Shown: positions 13,291 through 25,655, counted from the first letter of the stretch. The stretch is 64,000 bases of DNA from Homarus americanus (GCF_018991925.1 NW_024756701.1:81956-145955), one strand, 5' to 3'. Numbers and translations are program-made. The notes: generated by a model not told the origin, from the letters alone.

Positions 13291-14710
13291 AAGATCCCAT
13301 GCTCTAGTCTTTGCATCTCTTAGTTTCTATTGGCAGGTGGAGCAGTTATGGATTCAGGTCCTTGTCCGAGTAGCGAAGATGATTAAGGATCATGTTATCC
13401 TAATCCTCGGTGCTACACACAACCTTAGATCTTAACGGCTTGTAAAGATGTTTCGTCAATGACTTGGATGGGTTATGTCTTTGCTCAGTCCCCTCCTGAC
13501 CTCTCTCTCACCTTCAGTACACAATAACGCCACCCAACTGGCAGTACTTGAGGTAAATGATGTCAATGATCGTTTGAGTAAGAGTGAAATTGTGTTCCCA
13601 TGGTCTTCCCTTAGTCTTGTTCCTTATGTGCCGTGCCCAGTAGTCCCCACAAGTTATAACGAGAGGTAATGGGGTCACAGTGTCACGCCCTCTCTTGTGC
13701 TTTCTTCCGTGACAACTTATCACCTTTCCTTACTGAATGTTTGATCGTTTGTCCTTCTACACATTCTACACCATGGGAACGTATTTCATTCTCTTACCTT
13801 TGGCCCCTTAAGACATTTCTCCTCTGAATGGTTTAGTCTGGCGCCACCAATAACATTCCTCATGGGTTTTTTTTCTTCTCTTAACCACTTCCCTTCCAAG
13901 CCATTGGCACTTGTCTTTTCTCATCGTGGCGTCTATTTGTTCTTATATAATGCTCGGTGACTCTTGCCCTTTCTCTCTCCCAATTCTACGTCTCTTCTGT
14001 TTCTTTTTTTTTCTTTCTCTCATATTTTCTTGCTCATTTCAGTATTAATTTTATGTTTTTTTCCACAGTGTTTCATTGTCTTCTCGTTGACGTCCACCAA
14101 GTTTATAATATCTCCTTTAAAAAGTTACCTTAATATTTTTTCCCCATACACAACCAGGATCATTTGTTGTCATTCGCTATTAAAACTTTCATTATTTTGG
14201 TCATTATTGCCGCATGACACACCCTAACACACATACCATAATATAACACCGTAACACCATGAATATCTGTGTTTAAACGAATAAAAATATAAATATTTAT
14301 TTCAGAATTTAAAAATACATTACAAAAGTTAACCATAAATTTGAAAAAAAGTTAAATACGTGTTTCAAACTTTATTTTTTTGGTTCTAAACTCATAAACA
14401 AGGAAACCACATTAATAGTTTGTTTCATTAGTTTCTATTTTCATCTTCCCTTTGTTGAATGGCCCCCCCAAAAAAATGGAATTGCTTGAATTTTTTTCAT
14501 GTGTTGTATTATCAAATCTTTATTTTCTAAGGTAATGAAGAGAAGTGTTAGCCAATGATCTAGAAAAAAATGTTGGTGGGTTAAAAAGCCGAAATTGATT
14601 TTTTCTTTAAAAGTTTCGTGTCGGATCTTTCAGCCGTGAAACACGCTATAAATAAACGTGGATTTGAAGCCCCAGGGTGAAGCCAGTTAAAGAGCCCTAG
14701 CTAGATATTG
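13291..14710. other. Non-repetitive DNA, nothing recognised
   Basis: Short frames at 13244-13435, 13475-13669 and 13964-14227 have no recognisable domain; the first lies partly inside the SINE. The region is T-rich after about 13960. Confidence 0.45.
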
Positions 14711-14780
14711 TGTATGTACGTATGTATGTATGTATGTATGTATGTATGTATGTATGTATGTATGTATGTATGTATGTATG
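14711..14780. repeat. (GTAT)n microsatellite
   Basis: About 17 units of GTAT. A (CA)n array follows at 14853-14886. Confidence 0.95.
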
Positions 14781-14849
14781 AACAATAACATCCAATAATA
14801 TGTGAGAGCGTTGTGTCCTCCAATACATCTGTGGTTGTTCGTACGTCTG

Positions 14850-14852
<3 letters not shown>

Positions 14853-14886
<34 letters not shown>
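14853..14886. repeat. (CA)n microsatellite
   Basis: About 17 CA units. Confidence 0.95.
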
Positions 14887-14888
<2 letters not shown>

Positions 14889-15227
14889 CACCATCATTAC
14901 AATCAATAATATTACCAACCCTACCACCTCTGTGACCCCAAGTACCAGGTGAAAGTTATTACCTGCCCAAATCTACTAACTTGGTCATTAATTAGCTGCT
15001 GGAAATTATGCAACACGAGCGTAAAACAAAAAAATAGGTGATGGATGGTCTCTGAATTATAGATAATGAAGGGAGTCTGTCGGTGATGATTTTTCAGGCG
15101 TGAGAAATTGCTGTAGGCAAAGAATTATTATTTTTTATGGACTTTTGCTGTAGGAAAAATATATATATGTGTGTGTAGGAAAATGATTTGTGGGTAAGGT
15201 ATGAGGGTATTATTTTTTTTTTTTATT

Positions 15228-15230
<3 letters not shown>

Positions 15231-15270
<40 letters not shown>

Positions 15271-15317
15271 AAAAATGCACCTGATTAATCTAACAAAGGA
15301 ATAATAATAATAATAAT
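15231..15317. repeat. Inverted pair of (ATT)n and (AAT)n arrays
   Basis: (ATT)n at about 15231-15268 is followed after 32 bases by (AAT)n at 15301-15317, so the two arms are complementary and can form a hairpin. Confidence 0.75.
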
Positions 15318-15690
15318 CAGACAGATTTGATCAAGGGTGCGAATCAGATTTAAACATAAAATAACATGACGTATGGAGAATTACCATCCACAGATTTAGG
15401 TGTGAATAACATAAATGAAAAAGATGAAAAAATATTTAAACATGAAATGAATAATAAACATAACTCTTGTGAATGAAGTGAATAGTAAGGACGTCTGAAT
15501 ACACAAAAACGTGAACAATTATATGAATGAACAAAGAAGTGAATAATGTAGCGAATGAATAATTAGTGTAAACAGATTTAAACGCCAATAATTGATTCTC
15601 TTCCCACTGACAGTGTTATTCGTCTTCTCTACAGTATATTAATCTTTGTTCCTGTGTTAAATTTCTGATGTAATTAGTACTGACCTTATT
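15318..15690. other. AT-rich DNA, nothing recognised
   Basis: Contains repeated GAATAA/GTGAATAA words without a clear period. Confidence 0.45.
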
Positions 15691-15812
15691 AAATCTTACT
15701 GACAAATCATTATTACTACCGCTACTGACACTATCACTATCATATCGATCATTGTCACCATCATCACCATTGTTATTAATACTATCATAATCAATCTTCC
15801 AGTTACCACTTT

Positions 15813-15855
<43 letters not shown>

Positions 15856-16060
15856 ACACCATCATCATCACCATCACCACCACTATCTTCTCATCACCAT
15901 TAACATCGTCACTCTCACCATCACCCAACTCATTACACCTAACGACACCATCATCACCACCATCATCACCACCTTCACCACCACACTGCGGTCTCATCAC
16001 CATTAACGTCACCATCCTGGCCATCTCGCATGATTATTACCTTCACAATCACTTAGCCAT
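15691..16060. repeat. CAT/CAC trinucleotide-rich DNA with (ATC)n core
   Basis: Perfect (ATC)n at about 15813-15854, flanked by irregular ACCATC/ATCACC words. Confidence 0.85.
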
Positions 16061-16189
16061 AATAGTGAACATCTTCCCCAGGGTCCGGCGTCCTCGGCTG
16101 ACCCGGATTTATAGTCAGCCTCTCGGGATTTTCCGGGTTGTATCCGGTCATTGCTTTCCTTTACGGCTTTTGTGGCAGGGCCGGACCGT

Positions 16190-16495
16190 CACTTTCTTCC
16201 GTTCACTTTTTTCCCCGCTCACTTTTTCCCGTCATTCTATATTTTTTGTCTCTTACTTTCTTCCATTCATTTTTCTCCCCTTACTTTCCTTCCCCTCACG
16301 TTCCTTCACCTCACTTTCTTCCCCTTCACTTTCTTCCCCCTCACTTTCCTCCCTCTCACATTCTTCCCGTCATTCTATTTTCTCCATCCTACTTTCTTCC
16401 TCTCACTTTCCTTTCACTCACTTTCTTCCGTTCACTTCCTCCCCCCCCCCTTTCACTTTCTTCCCCTCACTTTCCCCTCACTTTCTTCTCAGTCT
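16190..16495. repeat. ~13 bp pyrimidine minisatellite (TCACTTTCTTCCC)
   Basis: About 20 imperfect copies of TCACTTTCTTCCC. The plus strand is almost pure pyrimidine apart from one A per unit. The three open frames are period artefacts. Confidence 0.8.
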
Positions 16496-16529
16496 TTCGT
16501 GATCTACATTGTTCCTAAATTGTTCCCAC

Positions 16530-17065
16530 TGCCTATTCACCATCACAAAATCTCCTCATTTTCATCACCATCACTCTAGCTGTCACTATCATCACAGTTA
16601 TAGTCCTCACCCCAGTATATGGTACAAGATAATCCTCACTATCACCTCACTATCTCTATAAAAGCCATCATCATCTCTCACTATCCGTATAACATAGACT
16701 CACCCTCACCACTATCACCATCACCCTACAATCCATGTGTCATTATCTCTCCCTCCCTACATCATCAGTACACCATCAAACACACCATCACCATTTCATT
16801 ACTGTGCCACCATCATCCCTACTGCCGTCACCAGACTCTGTTGCATCATCACCTCACAATTGCTACACCGTCACCATAACTTCAATCATATCACATAAGT
16901 ATCACTATCCTTTTAATATCACCATCACTATCATCGTCCTCTCCTCATCACTATCATTGGCCCCTCACCATCACCATCCTCCCACCATAACCATCACCCT
17001 CACCATCTCTCACCATAACCATCACCATCTCTCACCATCACCTCACCATCACCAGACAGGAAACA
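16530..17065. repeat. CACCAT/ATCACC low-complexity DNA
   Basis: Irregular Cys-free His/Ser/Thr-coding trinucleotide DNA, most regular at 16965-17050 where CACCATAACCATCACC recurs. Confidence 0.7.
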
Positions 17066-17139
17066 AAACTCTGTCATCAATCACATAATCCGTATTGTCA
17101 AAAAGAGTGTTTTCAAATAATTTTCCAGGAGTCTTTACG

Positions 17140-17235
17140 CTTTTTTCCACACCAATGTCCCCACGCCACTGTTCCCACGCCTGTATCTACGCCACTGTAC
17201 CCACGCCCTTCCTCACGCCCTTCCCCGCGCCAGTG
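17140..17235. repeat. Short degenerate repeat (CACGCC...TGTCCC)
   Basis: CCACGCCACTGTYCC-type words recur about six times with 10-17 base spacing. Confidence 0.5.
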
Positions 17236-18098
17236 TCCTTCGTCTTTTTGTGAAGGTCTTTGTTCAACCAGCATCTGATACTTACAGGAGCAATATTGGA
17301 CCCTAGTATTTAATTATGTTTTAGGGAGTGGTATTGAGTTGGGGGTCACATGTTCATTCTTTAGTCTCCTCAACCTTACTTGTTTGTGACCTATATTTAT
17401 GTTTTTGATTTAGTAATGATAAAAAAAATGCCTAGTTATTTTTTCGTATTGGTGATTTTATTTTATTTTATTTTATGATTCTCTTTTGTAATTTTTTTAA
17501 GGTTATTTTGGATTATTTTATTATTTAGGTTTTTTGCGATTTTTTTTTCATTTTGTAATTTCTTTTCGTAGTATTTTCCTTCACGATTTTTTTATTAGCG
17601 AGTTATTTTGGTATTAGTAAATAATGAAAAAAATTGCGTTCTATCAAGAAAAAAAAAACTAATTCAGGTCAAGGAAATATTAAAAACAAAACACAAAATG
17701 ATTTTCTGGGAGTAATTATTTTTTTTATTTTTTTTTGCGTTAATCAGATCTTTTATGATTTGATTTTATAATTTCGGTGTATTTTTTTTATTTTTTTTTA
17801 ATTCTAAGTATTTGTCAGTTGGGTATTGATTTATTTTTTATTATATTATATTTCTGCCTTTTTTGAGCATTTTTTTTATTAATTTTTTTACGATTTACTC
17901 TTTTTTACAATAGGTATTTTGGTGTAATGTTATACTGCTTTTTGGGGGCTTAATTCCAATAATGTGTTTTATTTACAGCTCTCACGCGATTTTCTTTTGA
18001 GAGGAGGAGGCGGAGGTAAGAATTTGTGAAGCTCTTGGAAAATTTATTGGCATGATTACAGAGAAGAGCTTGGGTACGTGTGAACATTGATAAGTAAT

Positions 18099-18100
<2 letters not shown>
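17236..18100. other. T-rich DNA with poly-T runs
   Basis: Strongly T-rich on the plus strand with many T runs of 5-9 between 17400 and 17930. No gene was recognised. Confidence 0.55.

Positions 18101-18141
<41 letters not shown>
18101..18141. repeat. (CA)n microsatellite
   Basis: About 20 CA units. Confidence 0.95.
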
Positions 18142-18143
<2 letters not shown>

Positions 18144-19241
18144 TACGATGTATACATTATGTGATATAAATTTTCTCTCGCTGAAGATTGATGTTAACTT
18201 AAATAGAAAATGTTGAATTACGAGTATGGCGTCTCTAAGTTCAGAACATTACGATTTTTTTTCTTCATTTGCTTATCATTTCGTTCAGGTCTTTTCTTCT
18301 CTGCATCATTACGAAAATTATGTTACATTATTTAAAGGATTATGATTTAGGAATATGGTGATTAAGAGTCGATAGTCAATTAATTAGGAAGCGTTGAGAA
18401 GGTTCCGTATATCTTACAGGTTAATGGCACTACCTTACGTGGCTTTATTCCCAACAACTATTTCTTCTTGGTTAAGTTTATATTCGTTATGAAAGTTCTT
18501 AGTTAATTATCAGAGTTGTATCTTAACAATATTGAATGTGTTTTTGAGGTTAATAAGAAAAGAAAAATATATCAATATGTTAAAAGAAATTTAAAATATT
18601 TTAAGCTTTTTTATATTTTTGCCTTCCTGGTGGTTACGGTGGGTTAGCTTTTAAGAGAAGATTCTCTCAGTCAAGCTAGAGGGAGCATCATCCTTGGAGG
18701 AGAGAGAGGCTGCGGCCTCCAATTTGTGAGCGCTTCTCGTGCTGGAAACCTCCCAATGAGCCATCCCAAACACACTTACCTCCACACTCAAGCTCTTCTC
18801 GCTCCTCACATTACCACACCATTCCGCACCGACTACAAGTACCTCTGTGGCATGAAGGGTCACCATGTTGCCCTTGAGAGATACCAACAGTTGATGTGGT
18901 GTAATAAATGCACCATCACCTTTAACTGTACCGTACTTTACTATGCTACACATAAATAAGTCAGTACTACTAGCTATCTGAAGTCCAAGAAAGAGTAGAT
19001 AAACATTGCCAATAATCTCAGGGACTCTTACATCTTTAGGACAAATCGTGGTCTTTTTTTTTTAGAGCACGCGGCCCTGACCTCGTTGAAGGCAGTGAAG
19101 CATATACGGTTGGCCTGTTATAGCGCCTCAGGGAAGAATAATGTCCCCTGCATACTTGGCTCGCATCTACCAAGAAGCTGAATAGGGTACTAAGACTGTA
19201 ATTTATATAGTCTTAAGTTTTGGGGTTTTATAATCTTTGTT

Positions 19242-19244
<3 letters not shown>
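18142..19244. other. Non-repetitive DNA with an open frame on each strand
   Basis: Between about 18650 and 18960 both strands are open (100 residues minus, 77 residues plus). The plus frame contains a C-x13-C-x2-C arrangement near its end, but I cannot match it to a zinc finger or a known family. No flanking exon signals were clear. It could be a decayed mobile-element frame. Confidence 0.35.

Positions 19245-19316
<72 letters not shown>
19245..19316. repeat. (CA)n microsatellite
   Basis: About 36 CA units. Confidence 0.96.
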
Positions 19317-19319
<3 letters not shown>

Positions 19320-20395
19320 CTCTCTCTGAATGTACGATTAAACAAATAAATAACATAGTAAGGTAATGAAGTTAACTTGAATTATACAGTACAGAATATT
19401 GTCCTTTTTTTCATGAATTTATTTCGTATCTTTTATTTATATACAATACAGTAGTTTTTTTTCTTTTCAGGTACAGTACGTGAATCTGCTGCTACTTTGG
19501 CACTGGCTGGTCGAACAGGTACTGTACTGCATTTTTAATACCTTGCATCCAGCAGCTAGTACGTTCCTTGGTGCCCTTGGGAGGAGGATATTAGTCCAAC
19601 AAATAGCTATCCGACTATTAGTTACAGCACCGAATAACGTGCTCATTTATTACTCAGCATACAAGGGTAATGTAAAAATCAATTATGCATTGAATGATCT
19701 TTACCCTCCACTACCGTTGAGAATAATTACCGTATATTATAATCTAACATGGAGTTTCAACTACTTAGACGATATTATATAAACTTTTGGTAAGAGCGGA
19801 GAATACTTGATTAATTATAACTATACTCCATCTTATCTGCAAGTGAAAATCGTTCTGTGGTTTAACATAGCCTCTCGTCAGCTTCTCAGCGGGCACGGCC
19901 TTGTATATAAAATCACAACAAACTACAAGAACGACAAAGATTCATTTATATCTAGAGCGTTATCCCGGTCAAAGGCTTCGGCTTCGGTAAACTCTAAATT
20001 GCTTTTGTTGCAAAGAGGATACAATGCAATTACGGGAGGAGATTACATGACTATGCCTCTCTCTCTCTCGTTCTCTCTCTATTTGTCTCTCTTTCTATTT
20101 TTCTCTCTATTTCTCTCTCTCTCTCTCTCTCTCTTTATATCTATCTCTCTTTTGCCCACGCTGTCTTTCTCTCTATTTATTTCTCACACACACACACACA
20201 AATCCACCATTTCTCTCTGAATAAAAGCCTCAGTCACTTTAATACACCAAAAGTTCGTCGAAAGCAAAAGACATTACATTTCTTCCGTAATAAATTCCTC
20301 TTTGATATAATATTGACAAGGTTTGTTCAGCTTCATCCCCGTAATGGCTGGCGCGCCTCTAAAGCATCGGAACTCATCCTTTTAATGGCGACACT
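19317..20395. other. Non-repetitive DNA plus a CT-rich patch
   Basis: Two plus-strand frames (19480-19782 and 19807-20220) are open; the second ends in CT/CA low complexity (about 20055-20205). No domain was recognised in either. Confidence 0.4.
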
Positions 20396-20560
20396 AAAAT
20401 ATCCTACGTCCTGATCTCATCTTTTTGGTTATTGCATCGTGGCTTTTTTGGTTATTACATTGTTGCTTTTTAGTTATTGCATAGTGTATTTTTGTTATTG
20501 CACAGTGCATTTTTTGGTTATTGCACCGTTTCATTTGGTTATTGTATTGTTTCTACCTGT
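20396..20560. repeat. ~25 bp degenerate repeat (TTTTGGTTATTGCAT)
   Basis: Six copies of a unit centred on TTTGGTTATTGCATNGTG lie immediately left of the Tc1/mariner-type element. Confidence 0.65.
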
Positions 20561-20576
20561 TTTCTGTATATATATA

Positions 20577-21194
20577 TACAGGGTGTTCCGTAAATATCTT
20601 TCATAAATCAGGGGGTATATTCCCGAGACATAAATATAGATAAATAACTAAATGACCAAACTGTCAAATGTCAACAGTTTCGGAATTACAGCACAGGACA
20701 GGTTTGATAAGAATGTGATGAAACCTACTGTTATCTGATATAAATCTCTCGATTTCTACCTGTGGGGGTCACATAAAAAGCAAGGTGTATGTTACAGAGG
20801 TCCGCAAACCGTTAGGAATTGTGGCGCCGTGTACAGGACAGTGTGGCAAACATTCACAACACCCCCGGGGTCTTTGAACGTGTGCGACACTCCCTAGTGC
20901 GACGAACTGAGCCCTGCATTGAGCAAGAGGGGAGGAACTTGATCATTTCCTCTTCATGTTAATACCAATACAAATCATATGGCCTTATCATCGTTAACAA
21001 ACATCACTAGCACAGTGTATTGGATGCTTCATATACACCATATAGGTTTTCATCACATTACTACCATACCTGTCTTGTGCTGTAACTCGGAAACTATTGA
21101 GGATTGACAATATGAACATTTAGTCATTTATCTCTATTAATGTCTAAGGAATATACACCCTGATTTATGAAAGGTATTTACGGAACACTCTGTA
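20577..21194 (+). mobile_element. Tc1/mariner-type element with ~150 bp inverted repeats, internally deleted
   Basis: The left end reads TACAGGGTGTTCCGTAAATA and the right end is its near reverse complement (GGAACACTCTGTA). Homology continues inward for about 150 bases on each side (20577-20725 against 21045-21194), ending in GATGAAAACC-like sequence. TA dinucleotides flank both termini, as expected for the TA target duplication of the IS630-Tc1-mariner superfamily. The total length of 618 bases is about half of an autonomous element. Only the C-terminal transposase part survives inside (20734-20962). The N-terminal DNA-binding domain and the first two catalytic acids are missing, so the copy is non-autonomous. 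Confidence 0.8.
20734..20962 (+). pseudogene. Broken C-terminus of a Tc1/mariner-type transposase
   Basis: Pieces in three frames follow the family order. S-D-I-N at 20734-20745 may correspond to the SPD motif carrying the third catalytic acid. DFYLWG follows at 20751-20768, HIKSKVYVTEVRKPL from 20770, then a stretch ending NTPGVFERVRHSL, RRTEPCIEQEG and a TAA at 20960-20962. In intact relatives this region reads as one frame: SPDLxPxDFxLWG, K-S-KVY, and near the end R-x-x-x-CIExxGxxF. Three frame breaks mean it cannot make a working protein. The SPD match is the weakest part because the Pro is absent. Confidence 0.75.
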
Positions 21195-21430
21195 TATGGC
21201 TGCTACACTACTCACTCTGTATATGGCTGCTGCACTACTCACCCTGTATATGGCTGCTACACTACTCACCCTGTATATGGCTGCTGCACTACTCACCCTG
21301 TATATGGCTGCTACACTACTCACTCTGTATATGGCTGCTACACTACTCACCCTGTATATGGCTGCTACACTACTCACTCTGTATATGGCTGCTACACTAC
21401 TCACCCTGTATATGGCTGCTACACTACTCC
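21186..21430. repeat. 27 bp minisatellite fused to the transposon end
   Basis: Nine copies of TGTATATGGCTGCTACACTA plus CTCACYC start at 21191 and repeat every 27 bases exactly. Each junction reads CACTCTGTA or CACCCTGTA, which is the transposon terminus plus its TA. The 27-base period equals nine codons, so long frames on both strands are open artefacts. Confidence 0.92.
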
Positions 21431-21627
21431 ACCTAACTCTTTACTAACACTGTTCGATCTTGCATTTGTGTTTCTCATCTGTTTGATAATATTGTCTTTT
21501 ATTTATGTTATTTTCTACAGTCAAACACAAGATGTATCTGTGTTTCATCGCCGGTAACAGGATCAGAATATATCCTCTGAGGTCGTGAATGTAATTGTGT
21601 CATTTTCTCTGCTGGTACAGTATTATT

Positions 21628-21674
21628 AACCTAAGCTAACCTAACCTAACCTAACCTAACCTAACCTAACCTAT
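21628..21674 (-). repeat. Interstitial (CCTAA)n tract
   Basis: About eight CCTAA units (TTAGG on the minus strand), the first ones imperfect. Confidence 0.9.
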
Positions 21675-21868
21675 CCCATCCATCTAACACATTGTAATTA
21701 ATTTCTGTGTTAGTCTTTGTGTCGAAAAAATAGTCGAACACATCCTTTGCGTCTCACTTAACATCCGAACACAGTTATAGTGTTGCAAAGCCGTGTGAAT
21801 ATTCTTTGTGTGACAAGGCTATCAGACTACTCTTTGTAAGGCAAGAGCTCTCTAAACACGGTCTTCAT

Positions 21869-21869
<1 letters not shown>

Positions 21870-21919
<50 letters not shown>
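21870..21919. repeat. (CA)n microsatellite
   Basis: About 25 CA units. The non-repetitive DNA from 21920 to 22670 shows no recognised gene. Confidence 0.95.
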
Positions 21920-21920
<1 letters not shown>

Positions 21921-22674
21921 CAAGTCGTCATATTAATAATTCTTATCACAAATTTATCATATCTGGTTTATAAATGTCATTGTAGACTGTCAATATTTTC
22001 ATGTTGATGAGTCCACCTTTATGTATCGCCTCAGTAATGTCTTTTATAAACAGTGCTCGATAATCTTACAACAATTTATGCTTAGATCTTAAAAATTTAT
22101 GTCGTGTTTGTCACTCCCACTCAGGTGATATATGAAGAAAACTGGCATTGATAAAATATATTTCATAGTGTAATGCAAATCTTTTCTTTCTACACGGCTG
22201 GCTGACGTGCTTCTGTCAGGCGCACAAACTTATTGACAACAAAATCTATATCGTGTATATCGGTAATGTTACACCTCCGTCTCTGCTGTCTCCCCAACGT
22301 CAACTCGACTAATTAATGCACCTGAGTCATATACCTGGATAAATAACACACACACATAAATATTTACAAAAATGAGTTCAGACACCTTAATCCTGCCTCT
22401 CCTGACCTGACTGCTAACGTTTTTGTGTTGTTTTTGAGGGATATTTAAGATTTTTTTATGATTTTTAATTACTATTATTTTCTTGTGTTTTAGTGTTAGT
22501 AATTATTCTTTGGTTATACTGACTAAACCTGTGGACAGAGTAAAGCTTCTCCCAAACTTATGACGGGTAGATCCCTATATAAATTAACTTGTACTCTACT
22601 TAATCTTTCCCAGCTTCTCTCAATGTATGAATAACTAAAATAACTACAGTTTTTCCCTCTTAGTTACCTCTGTA

Positions 22675-22860
22675 TCTCCCATCTTCGCATATTTCTCACT
22701 TCAGTCATCTCAGTATATCTCTCCTGTTGATATATTTCTCACTTCAGTCACCTCAATATCTCTGCTCTTGATATATTTCTCACTTCAGTCACCTCAATAT
22801 CTCTCCTCTTGATATATTTCTCACCTCAATCATCTCAGCCTCTTTTCAGTCATCATCTTC
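22675..22860. repeat. ~41 bp tandem repeat (CTCACTTCAGTCACCTCAAT)
   Basis: Four copies of ATATTTCTCACTTCAGTCAC followed by CTCAATATCTCTSCTCTTG; the outermost copies are diverged. Confidence 0.75.
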
Positions 22861-22977
22861 GTCTCCGTTTCTCCTAATGTCATATTTCTCTGTCTCTTCC
22901 TCCTCTATCTTTCTCATTTTCTCAGTGCCCTCAAGGGATTCTCTTTCGCCCTATTTACTTCTTCTGCAGCATATTTT

Positions 22978-22978
<1 letters not shown>

Positions 22979-23012
<34 letters not shown>

Positions 23013-23230
23013 GTCAAGAAAAATTCCACCGTGTGCTCTGGTCAGCCACTATTTCAGTATTTTCCTCCCTCGTCTGTCTGTATGTCGGCCTCTGTGAAAT
23101 ACTCTTCTTCCTCCTCCACCTCCTCCTTTTCCTTTTGATCTTCCTCTTCCTCCTCCTCCTCCTCCTGCTCTTCTTTCTTCTCCTCTTCTTCCTCCTGTTG
23201 CTCGCCTTCCTCCTCCTCCTCCTCTTTACT
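22979..23230. repeat. (CT)n and (TCC)n low-complexity tract
   Basis: (CT)n at about 22982-23010 and CTCCTCCTCC-type trinucleotides at 23105-23225. Minus-strand Arg/Lys frames are artefacts. Confidence 0.8.
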
Positions 23231-23444
23231 TCGGCTTGGGAATGATTTTTTTCTTCAACTTCCTCCATTCTGTCAGCGATAAAATATAATCTTCTCCTCG
23301 GGTTTATTTTTTCTCTTTTTACTCCCGCTATGAAATATTCTCCTTACGTTTTCCTCACCCACTCTGCTGCCGTGAGATATTCTACTCTTTTTCATCTGCC
23401 TATTTTACCCGCCTCATAAACTTCTTCGTTTTCGTCTTTTTTTT

Positions 23445-23449
<5 letters not shown>

Positions 23450-23535
<86 letters not shown>
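23450..23535. repeat. (CT)n microsatellite
   Basis: About 43 perfect CT units preceded by a 13-base T run. Confidence 0.97.
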
Positions 23536-23539
<4 letters not shown>

Positions 23540-23664
23540 CTGCCTGTCTCTCCCCTTTGCCTTCCTTATTATCATCTTCTCTATCTCTCTTATTATCTTT
23601 CTTGTCCATTTCACCATCACCTTCCTGAGTCAGACCCACCCACCACTTCTCAGTAGCTTCCCGT

Positions 23665-23915
23665 GTGTTCTCCTTCAACACCATTTCCACTACTACCATC
23701 CTCTCAGTCAACACCATCTCCACCACCATCCTGTCCTCCGTCAACACCATCTCCACCACCACCATCAAGTTCCCCTTCAACACCATCTCCACCACCACTA
23801 CCACCATCAAGTTCCCCTTCAACACCACCATCACCACCATGCATGTCTTCCTTCAACACCATCACCACCATGCATGTCCTCCTTCAACACCATCACCACC
23901 ACTATGCAAGTCCTC
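23665..23915. repeat. Degenerate ~40-50 bp repeat of CAACACCATCWCCACCAC
   Basis: Blocks containing TTCAACACCATCTCCACCAC recur about eight times with variable spacers (CTGTCCTCC, AAGTTCCCC, ATGCATGTC). Confidence 0.75.
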
Positions 23916-23929
23916 CCTTCACCAATAAT

Positions 23930-25435
23930 AACAATACCTGTAAGAGCCACACCTCAACGCCCACTACCCTCTTACAGAAGTTATCTCTCCTTCCACTACC
24001 TACTCTCTCACCTTCTCACTTTATAAATATTCCTCCTCTTAGCCACTTATCCTCTTACATACGAAGATCAACTTTATTTTTTACGAAGATTATTAACGAC
24101 GATAAAAGAGAATTTGTGAAGTAATTTAAAGTTAAGTTAAAAAATATAGACTAATTTTCTAATGTTATTTTCTATGAGGTTTATGGTTAAATAACAATGT
24201 AAAGATTTCCTTAAGTACATTAGCTGATGAGGGGCCTTCACTATATTCATGTTGACTATAGTTGGTATAATATATTGTATAAAAATCCCTTCGAGAATAT
24301 TTTTTTTGCTTTTTAATGTTTCATAAATACCAGAGGAGTTCCTTCCCATGTACAGTATATACCCAGCCAGCTCCTTGTATTTCTTCCCCGATGCCTAAGC
24401 TTTGTGCCGGGTATTAACTATTCAGAGAGCGAGGGAAGAGCTTCGACCTACCTGAGAGATCCATTAAGCTTACAGACCTTAGTACAGTTCCTCACATATC
24501 TTTAGTAATGCATTGAGAGAGTTTATTATTGTTGTGTTTTAATGGATGGTGACCCTGCTGACTACTGCTGCTCGTGCTGACTGCTGCTGACTGCTGCGGC
24601 TGCTCTAGGCGTTCTCGTTGTTAATGTGAGTATTGTTCAGTTTTCCAGGTAGTAATAATATGAACAGCTACAGGACTCGTGTGAAAAGAACTTATAAAAA
24701 TGGAAAACAAAATTGACGTTTCCTCTTGAGATCTCAACCTGTGCTAGTATATAAGATGTTTTGATACGCTAGATATGTGGATTCGGTCACTTGTCTGATA
24801 AAGTATACAGTTTACTCCCAACTTTCACTAAATAAATTACCAACTTCCATATTTGTGCACGAATTCGTATACTGAACGTGATAGGAGTATTTTTAGACAT
24901 ATAAACGGAGTAGTGGTGTATCGTTAGGTACTGGGGAGCAGGTAACCCCCCCAAAAAATACACTGACCTCCTTCTCGTTTAAGAGGTCACGAAGAAGGTA
25001 AAGTTAACCTCTCATATATTTGAGGTAATTAACACCTTAGAGACACCGTTCCCCTTCATCATGAGAATTGAGTTTCGTTTTAGTTATTTAACATTATGTC
25101 GTGTGATATGAGAACATGCAATAAACTGCTTAATCGCGTGTAGCTTTCTTAACCATTATTTAAAACTGATCCACTTGTGATTTAAATTTTTCATAATATA
25201 CTGCACTCGACATTTTTTTTTCTTTAACTGTTCCGTAATTATATAATGTTTTTGTTTTTTTTAATTATCCGGTTGGTTTTGGAATTACGAAATGTGTAGC
25301 TATTTTTTTTTTTTGTGTAATCAATTTGCAGGCTGGCAGTGGTTCCATTCTCTGTTCATTCGCTAGAGGTTCTTTGAATTTCCCCTCTGCCATTCTAACG
25401 TTAAAGATTCCCCACCCTTGTCTACTCAGCACCTA
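23930..25435. other. Non-repetitive, mostly AT-rich DNA
   Basis: About 1.5 kb. A CTGCTGACT/CTGCTG patch lies at 24555-24605. No gene, RNA or mobile element was recognised. Confidence 0.5.
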
Positions 25436-25439
25436 GTAT

Positions 25440-25655
25440 TCTGTTTGTATGTCTCTCTGTTACTCCCTCTGTCTGTTTCCCTGTCTGTCTCTTTCTGTCT
25501 GCCTCTCTCTTTCTCCCTGTCTATCTGTCTGTCTTTATCTATCTCTACCTGTCTCTGTCTGTCTGTCCTTATCTCTCTCCCCTTTCTCTCTCTGTCTGCC
25601 TTTCTGTCTCTATTTCTCTCTCTCTCCCTCTCTGTCTGTCTGTCTCTCTCTGGAA
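25440..25655. repeat. CTGT/CTCT low-complexity tract
   Basis: Irregular CTGTCTGTCTCTCT words; open on both strands by composition. Confidence 0.8.

Noticed and set aside
18651..18959. Overlapping open frames on both strands with a few cysteines
   Set aside because: The cysteine spacing does not fit a known zinc finger and there is no start, splice or homology support; kept only as a note in the region entry.
21165..21447. Perfect nine-residue protein repeats on both strands
   Set aside because: The 27 bp minisatellite is exactly nine codons, so every stop-free frame gives a nine-residue repeat. It is also fused to a transposon end, and nothing suggests translation.
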